Notes under the pieces: generated by a model | The model's input: the letters and a program-made list of their open reading frames with translations, nothing else | The model's database searches: none | Told to the model about the DNA's origin: nothing | Translations under genes and position numbers: made by a program | Assembly (NCBI RefSeq): GCF_022201045.2 | Contig: NC_068558.1 | Coordinates: 43,171,501-43,235,500, forward strand | From: Citrus sinensis | Taxonomy: Eukaryota > Streptophyta > Magnoliopsida > Sapindales > Rutaceae | DNA length: 64,000 nucleotides | Direction: 5' to 3' | In this document: piece by piece, positions 12,595 through 24,739 of the stretch | How the letters are laid out: every line of letters starts with the position of its first letter | Numbering within the stretch: position 1 is the stretch's first letter

Positions 12595-13331
12595 GGGAAA
12601 ATGACAAACACACCCCCAATTTTAAACAAAAAAACAAAAAACTTTCCTAACATTTTAAAAAAGATATTTACACACTAATTTATTATAAGTTTACCATTAT
12701 ACCATTCTAGCATATAAAAAAAATCATTAGATTATCCAATTTATCTATATATTATTAATAAAATTATAAATATACTCTTATTGCCTCATTCCTCTATTAA
12801 AATTTTTATCAATAACCAATTTTTAAAAAAGACATTTACACACTTAAAAAAATTGTAAATAAATTATAATTTTAAAAATAAAATTGGTTATTAATACCAT
12901 AATAAATAACATAGAAAATTGGTTATAAATGTGCAAGTTTAAATGATTGGCATGTGGAGAATTGTTAAATATATAAGTTTAAAGTTTAAATAAAATTGGT
13001 TATTAATAACCAATTTTATTTTTTAAAATTATAATTTATTTACAATTTTTTAGGTGTATAGATGTCTTTTTTGAAAATTGGTTATTGATAAAAATTTAAA
13101 TAGAGGAATTAGGTAATGAGAGTATATTTATAATTTTTTTATAATATCCAATTTATCTATTTATAATTTTATTAACAATATATAGACAAATTGGATAATC
13201 AGATAATTTTTTTTTATATGCTAAAAGAGTATAATAATAAAATTATAATAAATTGGGGTGTAAATATCTTTTTTGAAACGTTAGAAAGATTTTTATCTCT
13301 TTGCCTAAACGTTGGGGGTGTGTATTTTCCC
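12595..13331. mobile_element. Foldback element with ~300-bp inverted arms
   Basis: The left arm starts GGGAAAATGAC with ACACACCCCCAA close behind; the right arm ends with the complement (GGGGGTGTGTATTTTCCC). Blocks recur in inverted order through both arms, for example CATTCCTCTATTAAAATTTT against AAATTTAAATAGAGGAAT and ATCAATAACCAATTTT against AAAATTGGTTATTGAT, so each arm is roughly 300 bp around a short centre near 12900-12990. Flanks are TTTGCTTTTA (12585-12594) and TTTGTTTTTA (13332-13341), a 10-bp direct repeat with one mismatch, which points to a Mutator-like element with long TIRs. No coding capacity. It could extrude a hairpin. Confidence 0.8.
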
Positions 13332-15166
13332 TTTGTTTTTACTTAATTTTCAAATCATTCTTGTGCTTTTCTCTCATAAACTTCAATTGCATGGCCTTGA
13401 ACCTCTCTATTCATTAGTGTGGCTGTCTGTGCCAGTGCCACCGAGATCACATGCACATCAACGAATTACCCGAGCCGCATTAACTTTCCAATTTCGAAGT
13501 GAGCAGCACAAATTTTGTAAAAGAAACTAACAGCAGGAATGATTAATTAAATTGACAAACCAAAATATAAAGAGGATGAGAGAGGATTTTGGTTTGTTTA
13601 GGTTTCTTCTTCTCTATAGGAGCATTAAGATTCTTCTCCCTTATAACTTTTTCAGGCTTCTTGGTATTAATCCCCTCTCTCTTATAAATCATTTCAACAT
13701 CATTTCTCTTTTGCTTAATTTTCAGAAATTGATAATCCAGTAGTCTAAGAGAGGGAACAAATGAGAGAGAATAAAAAGTATTTAAAAAAAAAGTACTTTC
13801 TTATTCTTAGGGATAATTTGCAAAATAAATAAGATTAATGAGAAATTTTTGGGGCCGGTGATACAAAAAGAGTGGGTCAACTATCAGTAATACCATTTCC
13901 TCTTTAACACCCCCCCCCCCAAAACCAAAAAAACCGCCCCTCAAATGAAGTGGGCTTAAGCCCATAATAGCTAACAGAACTAATCATTGGGCCATGCAAG
14001 GCCCATTATAAAACACGTTTACCAAGAAGAATAACAACCCCGCGATCCAAGTGACCAACTATTGTATGACAGACGCAACCTCGGATACGACTACAAATAT
14101 TCCGTGTATTTAGAATTTTTTAATGGAATCTTCACCCGCACTCGATCGAAATTCGATAGTCGAGAGTCATAAGTTTCAAAGTGTTAGGTCATAATCTGGT
14201 CACCGAAACCAACGCGTTTGGCACGATGGAGTAAATACAGAGCACATGCTAACAAGAAGACAAAAAAGTAAATAACACACAACCAATTACTAGATTGGCA
14301 GTTCGACATTTTGCTGCCATCAATGCACAAAACATTTTAGTGAACTTTTTTTAAGTAGTGCCGCTACCGCTCTAAAGGTCGCATACTCACACCTACTGCA
14401 TTCGGTCGCCCCACTTTAAGATAATTTGAGCCAGCCTACTTAAAGACACGTGGCTTGTCCTTACATTTGTTTTCGTTAATGTAATCATTAGTAACGTTGC
14501 CCCCTTCAATTTTTATTAATTACTCTATCATCTTGCTTAATTATTAATCAAGTACTCAAATACCCGAATTCAAGCCATTTCCATTTTCCACGCTGCAAAG
14601 AATTAATTAAACGTGATTTCTAAAATAAATAAATAAAAATCTTGAACCGCGTTTGACCTAAATGAAAGACCATAATATTTTCATCAAAATCAACGGCTGA
14701 GATACATACCCCTCCCCTCATCATCTGCCGCCTATTGTCGCGTCGCGAATCTGAACGCTGAAATCCCCAAGCAAGGGATATAAATATACATGATAAATCC
14801 CAATCCCGAATCAGAAATTTATTAACATTAAATAAAAAATACCTGATAAGAGAAAAATAATAATGAGTAAAAAGGCAACCTCCCTCCTCACAGACCCGAA
14901 CATGAAACTAACAGCTTTATTTTCCTAACAGTATATTTTCCTTCCCAAAAACGCAAAGCGACGGAAAAGGGAACCTGAAACCCTAGTATAAATCATTCTT
15001 TATAATTCCTTGCGATACAAACATCGAATATTGAGATTTTGAATCTATGCGATGTGCTTTTTGGAAAACGACGGAGAAAAAAAAGATAATAATAAGAACT
15101 ACAGTACCTTGGATAGAGTGAGGATTGAGTTTAGATTTTTTTTTGAATAAATAGAGATTGTTATTG
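13332..15166. other. Upstream region of the GAUT gene
   Basis: No coding gene is supported. A C-homopolymer of about a dozen bases lies near 13910-13921. The segment from about 14030 to 15166 is less AT-biased and probably contains the promoter and 5' UTR of the glycosyltransferase gene that starts at 15167. Confidence 0.5.
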
Positions 15167-18100
15167 ATGAATCAAGTTCGTCGATGGCAGAGGATTTCGA
15201 TCCTCGCTTTGCTCTCTGTTTCTGTGATCGCTCCAGTCATTTTCGTCTCTAACAGGCTTAAAGTCTTCACTTCAATCGGTAAACTTCCTTGCACATATCC
15301 ATATATGTATTTTAAGTATATATGAATGTATCCGTCTTATGTACGTGATAAAAGTAAGCTTTAGTGATGGTAGAGATTTGTGGATGATTAATATGGAAGT
15401 GTATTTGCGTACTTTTTAATTGTATGTTGATGATTGGGAAAGTGATTTTGATTCTTAATAATCCAATTTTCACTGTATTACTGAGTTTGCTCGCCCTTCG
15501 ATGTGCATATGCAGTTGTTTTTCATTTTTTAATTATTATTTTTTATTTTTTATCCATTTGATGTGTCGTATTGATTGATCCTGTTTCTCTGCATTTGCGA
15601 TTCTGTTTTGCCAGGAAGATGGGACTTTGCTGAGGAATTATCTACTACTGTATGAATCTAATCTCTTTAAATCTTGGTTTTAAGCTTTTCTGCGTATGTT
15701 CTGCTTGGTTGCTGGAAAAAATTAAGGACGAAAGTACACAAAAATCTGTTATTTATTTAGTTACTTACTTTTGGTATCTGAAGAATACGAAACCTTGTTA
15801 TAATTAAGTAAACTTTTTTTTCGCCTACTATTGTAGGCGTTTGTGTTTTGAAGACCTCTACCTTTTTCCTTTTCTTATCATTTTCCAGCAACAAATGGAC
15901 TTTAGCTGTCGTGTCTTTACCTGTTATTGAGGATCAATTTTGTTTATTTGGTGCAGAAATTTAGGGCAGAAAATATAAGACTTAATGCGATTGAGCAGGT
16001 AACTTAATATGTATTGTTGTATAATGTGTTTGCTTTTCTATTCAATTTCTTTTTTGTTCAATGGTTTTACTAATTACATGTGTAATTTTATATGCTTTTG
16101 CGGTTTAGGAAGCTGATGAAGGTTTGAAAGAGCCAAAACTAGTTGTATACAAAGATGAGGATTTGGGTTCCTTAGTTAGTTACAGCACTAATACTGAGAG
16201 TGATACCAAGCAATCTCAATATGCTGGAGACACTAACATCTTGGAAAATAATGGTTGGTATTGTTAGGAACATATTTTCTCCCTTAATTTTTAATGCTTT
16301 CATTCTTTGTTGAATTAAAGTTAACTTTAGTTTGCAACTGTTATTATTTCCAGGAACAGATGAAGGAAAAGAAGAAAATAAGAAAATGAAGCAGAAAACA
16401 GCATCCTCGGGATCTCGTGGAAAGGTATGCTTATCCATGAAAATTTTTTGATGAACTCAAACGGAAGTGTAGAATTTAAACACAGTCTAGATGGTTGTGG
16501 TAGTGTCTAGTACAAGACGTAACAGGATAGGAATATATTCACATGACATGAAAAGATACCACTTTGGGAAGATTGGTATTTTATATTCTTTCATTCTTTC
16601 TTTTATTTCCTTTTTTTAATCTTTTTTTCAATTGGTCTTGGTTGCAGGACCAAACCAATCAAGCAGGAGCTCGACGTAGTCCAAATGTACAGGCTTCATT
16701 GTTGAGAGTTTCAGATGAAAAGATTAAGGAGATGAAAGATCAAGTGATTAGAGCCCAAGCATACTTGAATTTTGCACCACCAGGCAGTAATTCTCACTTA
16801 GTGAAAGAGTTGAAACTGAGAATTAAAGAGGTGGAACGAGCAGTGGGTGCAGCCACCAAGGATTCTGATTTATCAAGGAGGTATATTATCACTTAGTTCA
16901 TTTTTTTCTGGTAACTAACTCATGGATTTGATGGATATTTAAAAAAAAGTAATGAAAGAAGATTCTTTTGTACCGATCAGTGAGTAAGAGATTGTTTGTA
17001 TGTCACTTAAAAGTTAAATTGCAGAGAGAAGTTTCTTTAAAAATCTAAACAGACATCACCAGCTAAGTAGGTATGAGATCTGAATACCAGTGACTTTGCA
17101 GGGCTTTCCGGAGAATGAATCAAATGGAAGCTACCCTGGACAAAGCCAGTCATGTTTACCCAGACTGCTCCGCCATGGCCACTAAGCTCCGTGCTATGAC
17201 TTATAATGCTGAAGAACGAGTGCGGTTGCAGAAAAATCAAGCTACATATCTTGTTCAGCTTGCTTCTAGAACCACACCAAAAGGCCTTCACTGTCTATCT
17301 ATGCAGCTGACAGCCGAATACTTTGCCCTACAGCCTGAAGAGAGGCATCTCCCTAACCGACAAGATTTGCACAATCCAGATCTCCACCACTATGCTGTTT
17401 TCTCTGACAATGTTCTAGCTTGTGCTGTGGTTGTTAATTCCACAGTCTCTTTTGCAAAGGTATAATGCCTCTTCTTTTCTGGTCCTAGTTCTTTTATTTT
17501 TTCTTTTTCAACCATTCCTAATTTCCTGGTTTAGTTTTCCTAACCCATTTATTTGTGATATTATTGCTGACATATCTTCAGTTTCCTTTTTATTAATGAC
17601 TGGAATTACTTGCAATTAAAGGGAATTCGAATCATTATAAGAATATGACTTTTCTGATTGTAGAAATATGACTATATGAGAAATGCTTACTTCTAATTAT
17701 TGCACTTGATCAATGCTGATGCACCTCCCAAAATATATTTTTCATGTTTATAGGTAGTAGTTACTACACGTCTGTCATTGCACCCCTTATCTGTGATGAA
17801 TAAGATGCTGCTGGGTTTTTCATTATACGACTCAACAATTTGTGCTGGAAGCAAGGAAGATTGATGATATTTGTTACATAACTATTTGTAGGAACCAGAG
17901 AAAATTGTATTTCATGTGGTGACTGATTCTCTAAACCTCCCAGCAATCTCCATGTGGTTCTTACTCAATCCTCCTGGCAAAGCAATTATCCAGATCCAGA
18001 GCATAGACAATTTCAATTGGCTGTCCACCAAGTATAATGCAACATTGAAGAAGGAAAACTCCCACGACCCAAGATATACTTCCGCCCTGAACCACCTTCG

Positions 18101-19892
18101 GTTTTACCTGCCGGATGTCTTCCCTGCATTGAATAAGGTTCTACTCTTTGACCATGATGTTGTGGTGCAGAGGGATCTAGGCAGACTTTGGAATATTGAT
18201 ATGAAAGGGAAAGTAATTGGAGCAGTGGATACTTGCAAGGAAAGTGAAGCCTCTTTTCGCCGGATGGATTTGTTTATAAACTTTTCAGATCCATTGATCG
18301 CAAAGAAGTTTGATGTCAAGGCTTGCACTTGGGCATTTGGGATGAATTTGTTTGATCTGCAAGAGTGGAGGAAAAGAAAACTAACTGCAGTGTACCATAA
18401 ATACTTACAGTTGGTATGTGAATATTTACGCTTCTACCTGAATTTGCATTTTCTTGCGTTACTAATTACTTCTCTCTGTTATCTCTTACAACAATACGTA
18501 CTGGTCTACCACAATATTCTTAATGATTATTTACAAGTTTCCTGTGATATAAATTCTCCAATAAGATTTTTTTTTTTAATTTAGTATTTCTTCTGGTAAT
18601 TGAGCTAATACCTTAGCTTTTCCATTTATTGTTATTATTATTTATTCATCAACTCACTTTACTCCTTTTTCTCTTGTTTTTTTATAACTGGAATTTCTCT
18701 AATGGTAGATGTAAATGTTAACAACAAGACGATAATTTTTTATCATATACTAGTATGCATTATGTCACTTTTAAAATATCTTTCATCCTGTACTAATTCT
18801 GAAGGAACTCATGCCTTGTTCAGCTTTCTGCTCTTTTTGTGCATAGTTTAGACTTTAAGAGTATTCAGCGTGAGATTGGCCGAGTGGTTAGGACTTGGGA
18901 GGGCAGCAGTTCGAACCCCCACAAGCGCAATGTGGGGGTATTTCCTACCTTAATTATATTGTATGATTAAGTGGAGGTAGTCTTCTCCCTTACCCAAGTG
19001 TGAGTAGAATACACATTGCTCGAATATTAATGAGAGTTAAAATCTGGGCAGAGCTCCATAAGTATTGATGTAAGTTGGTCCCAGTAATAGTCTGATTTGT
19101 AAATATCAATATAGTCTTATGTAATATGAGTTGTAGTTTGAGCAATGGTCTCATGTAATTAAAAAAAAAAGAGTATTCCGAGTGAAAACTGAGGTGATGA
19201 CAAGATGATGTCATGTTATGTGGGTTGGATTCTGTTTGAAAATTGTCTTCTGTCAGGGATGTTAATGATGACCTCAAAAGGCTTTTCCATATCTATGACT
19301 ACCATATTATATTTAGAGATGGCTTGGGTTGTTGGAATTGTGATAGACCAGGTTTTAACTCCTGACTGTTGGGTGCAAAAGCTTGGATGCATGCATATTA
19401 GTAACTAGCTTAACATATTGCTGCATAAGTGTTTTTCTGAAGATATGAAAGGGTCGTCAACTCCTTTTTGTGTGTAATATTGGCATCACTTGCACATGCA
19501 TGAAAACAGACATCCATCCATGTACAAATGTGCTCCCCTTCAATGTATCTATTAAGCATATGTAATGAATATCTAATGTCTTACCCTTTACCTGGGGTTT
19601 GGTACTTTGGTTGCAGGGATACAAGAGGCCATTGTGGAAGGCTGGGAGCTTGCCTTTAGGTTGGATAACTTTTTATAAACATACAGTGGCTCTAGACAAG
19701 AGATGGCATGTACTTGGTCTAGGTTATGATTCGGGTGTTGCTCGACGGGACATTGAGCAAGCAGCAGTGATACACTATGATGGAGTCATGAAACCATGGT
19801 TGGAGATTGCAATTGCTAAATACAAGGGATACTGGACCAAATTTATAAATTATGACCATCCTTTTCTGCAGCGGTGCAATCTCCACGTATAA
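15167..19892 (+). CDS. GAUT2-like: Galacturonosyltransferase (GAUT), GT8 family
   Basis: GAUT proteins add galacturonic acid from UDP-GalA to homogalacturonan in the Golgi during pectin synthesis. The nine exons are 15167-15278, 15615-15649, 15957-15998, 16109-16253, 16354-16424, 16648-16880, 17102-17459, 17892-18413 and 19617-19892; the total is 1794 nt, 597 residues, all in phase. The start MNQVRRWQR is followed by a single membrane anchor (about residues 10-28), as in type II Golgi enzymes. A stem region leads to the GT8 domain with TTPKGLHCLSMQLT, FSDNVLACAVVVNST and HVVTDSLN. The metal-binding DxD is present as FDHDVVVQRDL near residue 419, and HYDGVMKPW lies near residue 558. Compared with my recall of GAUT1, about 25 residues are missing just before ALNHLRFYLP. 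N-terminus and gap resemble Arabidopsis GAUT2. The frame is open throughout, so it looks functional. A SINE sits in the last intron. Confidence 0.92.
18868..19168 (+). mobile_element. tRNA-derived SINE in the last GAUT intron
   Basis: About 300 bp inserted in the sense direction. The head carries an A box (TGGCCGAGTGGTTAGGA, as in tRNA-Ser/Leu) and a B box (AGTTCGAACCC) about 30 bases later. A non-tRNA body and a 3' A run at 19161-19170 follow. It is flanked by AAGAGTATTC at 18858-18867 and 19169-19178, a target-site duplication typical of LINE-driven retroposition; the match can be extended with one mismatch. It is not a tRNA gene: no acceptor-stem pairing or anticodon arm is apparent. Confidence 0.85.
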
Positions 19893-20699
19893 TGCAACAT
19901 GACAACTAGTATTACCGGTATTAAGTGATCCACACCACATTATTGGAGTTGCTCATTTACTTGATTCTTTATTGATCTCATGTAAATTTCTAGTCAGTCG
20001 AAAATTTTTCCGGCAGTAATCTCTTAGGAGTTGAGTTGATTTATAGCGATAATGTGAGAAGGGTCCGTGCTGGTAGATGTTTGTACATAACCCATTTCAC
20101 GTATTCCATTATACTAAAACTGTACTGAAAAAGAAGATTTTTATTCATTTACATCAATTTTAATACCTCACTGGCTTTCATTTAAGTTTTTCGTTGTTCT
20201 ATGATTTGGAGGACAATTCATATTATTTTCCACGACAGGGTGTTTTGATCTTTGTTTCTTGTGGGTCAAAGAGAGATTAACAGTACGCGTTAATGCGTGC
20301 AAGCTCGTCTATTTCTTTTTGACCTTTCAGATCTGATTAAGCGAGATCTTGATCTCGCTTGATCCTTGAATCTTTCAGTGAAAGACATAATTATGAGGGT
20401 GGTTTAAATTTCGGATCTGGACTTCTATTTGTGATCAGAAAATAATTTTGAAGAATGACGGACAAAATTTTTTAAATCAATCGATCGCTCAAAGTGAAAA
20501 TCCAATTGCCGATAATATACTAATGTTATATGTTAAGATTCATTTCCAAAAAATATCTTAATGAATCATTCATACCCATCAATATTTCGATACCATTTAC
20601 AGGCATAAGAGGTACGAAATTATTGGAATATTGATCAAATACAGAGCAAAAGACTGAACGTCAAGAGGAAAATAACTGGGCAGGTTGGGTCCCACAGGC
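19893..20699. other. GAUT 3' region and spacer
   Basis: This should contain the GAUT 3' UTR and the distal promoter of psbW. I see no other gene or repeat. Confidence 0.5.
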
Positions 20700-20766
20700 C
20701 ACGTGTCAAAGAGACCCCACTGTTGGCTTGCAAACGGATGATGTGGACGACACGTGGAATTACGTG
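20700..20766. promoter_or_regulatory. Two G-boxes upstream of psbW
   Basis: The palindrome CACGTG occurs at 20700-20705 (GGCCACGTGTC) and again at 20751-20756 (GACACGTGG); a further ACGTGG follows at 20762. They lie about 200-260 bases before the psbW start codon. G-boxes bind bZIP and bHLH factors such as HY5 and PIFs and are common in light-regulated photosynthesis genes; their use here is inferred. Confidence 0.6.
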
Positions 20767-20958
20767 GTTGGATTAGTGTGGATAGAGGATTTCAAATGTA
20801 AGGTTAGCTATCTACCTATCCGTGCTCTGTGGTGCCAAGCTTGGACCCCATGATATTAATCTGTAGATGCTTCAACGAAATAAACTGATATACCCTGACC
20901 ACAGCAAACATCTTTGTGCTCATTCTTCACTCCATCTCGTCTTCCAACTCCAAGAAAA

Positions 20959-21543
<585 letters not shown>

Positions 21544-22166
21544 CAGTCCGAAGTCTAAAGCCAAACCCCTTGTTGGTAGAAATGTAAAGAGTTTGGCCTT
21601 TTTCCTTAAATTTGTTTTAGTAAAATCTATCTTTTGTGTTTCTGTTTCTTGACTCATGTTTCCTCTCTGTGCAATGTTATTTTCTCTTTAATGCTTCATT
21701 TGATCGTGGAGTATTCGAAGCTGGGGGAATTTAGGATATTAAATCTATTTTCTTGACAACCAAGTAATTAATTATTACTGTTAAAAATACCCAAGCTGCC
21801 ATTACTTGTTAACTGGTCATCACTTATCCATCCAGAGCTTTCATTCCACAACAATTCAGCCACCACAAATATTCTTCGCAATCAGGAAGAACAAAATATG
21901 ATCAGATGCAAGAATAATCTTCGTGATTTTGGGCATGCCTTTTATGCTCTAACATATTGTAGTGGCGATGACCACCTTAAGTAACCAAAAAAAAAAAAAA
22001 TTAAGAAAAAATTAAGAAATCAAGTTTGATGCTATTTTTTGTAATCAATACGAAAAAAGGCAAAAAAAAATTATAAAGAGTTTTTTTTTTTATAACTATT
22101 TTTATTATTTCATTATCAAAATAATTTTGCTTTGAAGGCACATATCATTAATTATCAAAGTGTGTT

Positions 22167-23336
22167 TGGGGGATGACAAACAGTTCGGTTTTTGTCGAAT
22201 TGAATTAAAAAATTTATTGTTCGATGCGGTTCAATTTAAAGAATAAAAACCGGATGGTTCAAAAATAAACGAATCGAACCGACAAACCGATTAAAATAAA
22301 AATCAATTTCAATTGCTAATAACTTTCTAAATCTAATTCTAACCTACATTTTATTTCCAAATAAATAAATAAACAAAGATTGGCACGGTGGCAGCAATCT
22401 CGCTCACGCACAAATCACTCACAGCTTCACGTACAACAGTCTCTCTCTCGCAGCCTCTCACGGTCACGCCGACGGCCCAATGCCGTGACGGACTCATCCC
22501 TCACGCACAGTCCGCCACAATCTCACTCTCATCACTCACGGTCTCACTCTCACCATCAGCCGCCGCCAGCACCCATCACTCACGAGTGTGGCGACGCTGT
22601 TCTGCCTTATCTTCGCCAGCCGTCGCAAGTTACCTCATTCATCTCGCCAGCCATTGCAGCCTCTGTCCGTCGTTGCTGTCGGGCCGGTGAAGGTAACAAT
22701 TCTATTATTCGTTATAGTGCCTAGTGTTTTGATATATTTTTAACAGATGAAGATGCTATGGTAGGCGATGATAAAGGTTAAAAATATAGCATGCATCACG
22801 CATGGTCATGAAAAAATAGGTTCTGGATTTATGAGCGTTTTTAGCTTTTAATAATTAGGGCGGTGCCGAGAACTGATATGGTTTTTTGTGTTGTGTGTTC
22901 TGTCTCCCACAGATTCAAAATTTATGAGTGTTTTTGGCTAACTAGGAGCTTATGTAGGAACGATGAATTACACGCTTGCTTTTGTTTAGGTATTGAGTGG
23001 GACCAAATTTGCACTGAGAAGCTGTTTATCTGAGAGATTCTTATTCACATCCACTGTCCTATTTCAGCATTGAGCATTTTATTTTTCACTAAGAACATGA
23101 TTTAGTGGTGCCAAATTTGTTTCTTTTTTGCAAAATTGTAGTTGTGCACGGCCTGCGATTAAATGCTGTGCCAGTTTGGTAGACAAATTGTGTTATTTAA
23201 TCTACAATTTTATCTATAAATGTTGTGCCAGTCTGGACCCAACCGAACCGAACTCTATTTCTTGAGAACCATTCGGTTTCAGTTTGGATCGATTCTGATC
23301 CAGAATCAAACCGAACTGTATAATGCCCACCCCTAA
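22167..23336. mobile_element. Non-autonomous hAT-like element
   Basis: The left end TGGGGGATGACAAACAGTTC and the inverted right end (reading inward TTAGGGGTGGGCATTATACA, then CAGTTCGG) are related and share CAGTTCGGTTT. They are flanked by AGTGTGTT (22159-22166) and ACTGTGTT (23337-23344), an 8-bp direct repeat with one mismatch, as expected for hAT. Subterminal GAACCG/CGGTTC motifs repeat at both ends. The interior (22380-22720) is a Ser- and CTCACTCTC-rich stretch with open frames of 100-114 codons in two frames; I treat these as low-complexity, not as a gene. No transposase is present. Confidence 0.65.
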
Positions 23337-23600
23337 ACTGTGTTATGAACCCACAGTAGAATTCATTCTCAAAAAAGGGACTAATAAGTGGAGGGTGGTT
23401 GGAGTTAATAAAACTAGTTAATGTTGGATCCTAAATTCTACCCTCTGTCAAATTTAAAAACTGATTTGTAAGAGGGCAAGGGCCACATTATAGGATCAAA
23501 GTATTTTGATAGCAATTATTATGAACCCACAAGATATAACTCACTCTTAAAACCCAACTTATAGGAGAATGGTGCTTTAGAATTAATAAACTACCAACTA

Positions 23601-23790
23601 GTATAGTGATGGCAACATTTCCTGTGGAGGCCCATGCCCACGAGCGCCCGATCAATACAAATCGGGTATGCAACCTTGCAAAGCTTCAAAATTTAAAACG
23701 TGCCCATTTCGGGAATAAGCCCAAGTCTGAAAATGTTTTGGGTTCAGGGATTTTATCAGCCCCAAACCCGAACCCGGAATTTTTTTAAAA
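23601..23790. mobile_element. Possible single end of another hAT-like element
   Basis: The sequence TAGTGATGGCAACATTTCC at about 23603 resembles the TAGNGNTGGCAA end of the elements near 58-59 kb. It is followed by repeated CCCGAACCCG/CGGGTATG-type subterminal motifs. I could not locate an opposite end, so this is a tentative fragment. Confidence 0.3.
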
Positions 23791-24739
23791 TAAAAAATAT
23801 ATTTTGATTTATCAAATAATAGAAAAAAATCAACTCACATAAGTTTAATCAAATAATAAAAAAATATAAAACACTAAAACCCTAGATAAACTCATGGTGA
23901 GTTTACTCTCTCAAAATGCTAGACTCTACCCATCACCACCTCCAATTCTCCAATGGAACTTCCCCTTCCTGGCCAACGCGTCCAACACCAAAAGATCAAA
24001 ATTTGCTGTCAATGTCGCTCTCCTCTCTCGCCTAAAGACCAAGCTTCACCGCCAGCTTTACAACTGTAAATTCTACTTTTAAACTTTATCGTTGTAAATT
24101 CTTCATCTATAACATTTTTTAGAATGCTCTGTATTCTCTCTTTATAATTTCTGTGCATTTTTCATTTATTGAAATTCAAGAATGACGATTTTTTGTTTTT
24201 TTTTTTCAGGGACTTGATTGTGAATATAAACAAAATCAAATTACAAAGCTGAATCAAAGAGATCGCTACTATTGGTTAGCTGGGAACTATATTTATCTGA
24301 CTGACCTTTGAGCTCATAATCCAAATCCATTATGATTCATTGTTTTTATCTACGCGTGGATTAATCCAAATCAAAGAGATCGCTACTAGTTACTAGGCTC
24401 ATAACTGGTGGATGTGGATCCTAAGACTGTTAGATTAAATAATTAGCCTTTTATCATCATTTTAAAAGAGAGAAAAATAGGAAAAGGAAAGGAAAATAGA
24501 GCGACATCGTTTGCAGCAAAGTGTCTAAACCCTCAGCCACCACTGGCCCCACTGGACGATAACTGCAGCAGCCAGTAATTGGAAAAGCAGAATACTCGAA
24601 ACGACAGGTCAAGGCAAAGTAATTTAAGCACTGCTGCCTAGCCCCAGATGAAGTTTCTACCTTCGCCATAAATGCCACGCAAGTCTCATCTGCTTTGAAG
24701 AAAGTTGCTTTCTAATTCTCAATTTGGAAAAAGTTAAAA
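23791..24739. other. Upstream region of RPC8
   Basis: No gene is supported. A short Ser/Pro-rich open frame at 23894-24082 lacks recognisable features. The segment close to 24740 should include the RPC8 5' UTR and promoter. Confidence 0.45.

Noticed and set aside
13909-13921. Poly-C tract
   Set aside because: A plain homopolymer; length may even be a sequencing artefact.
18869-18925. tRNA gene
   Set aside because: A and B boxes are present, but no cloverleaf stems or anticodon loop; the TSD and A tail show it is a SINE head.
22380-22724. Ser/Arg-rich protein gene
   Set aside because: It lies inside a hAT-like element, is low-complexity, and is open in two frames because of the CTCAC-type repeat.
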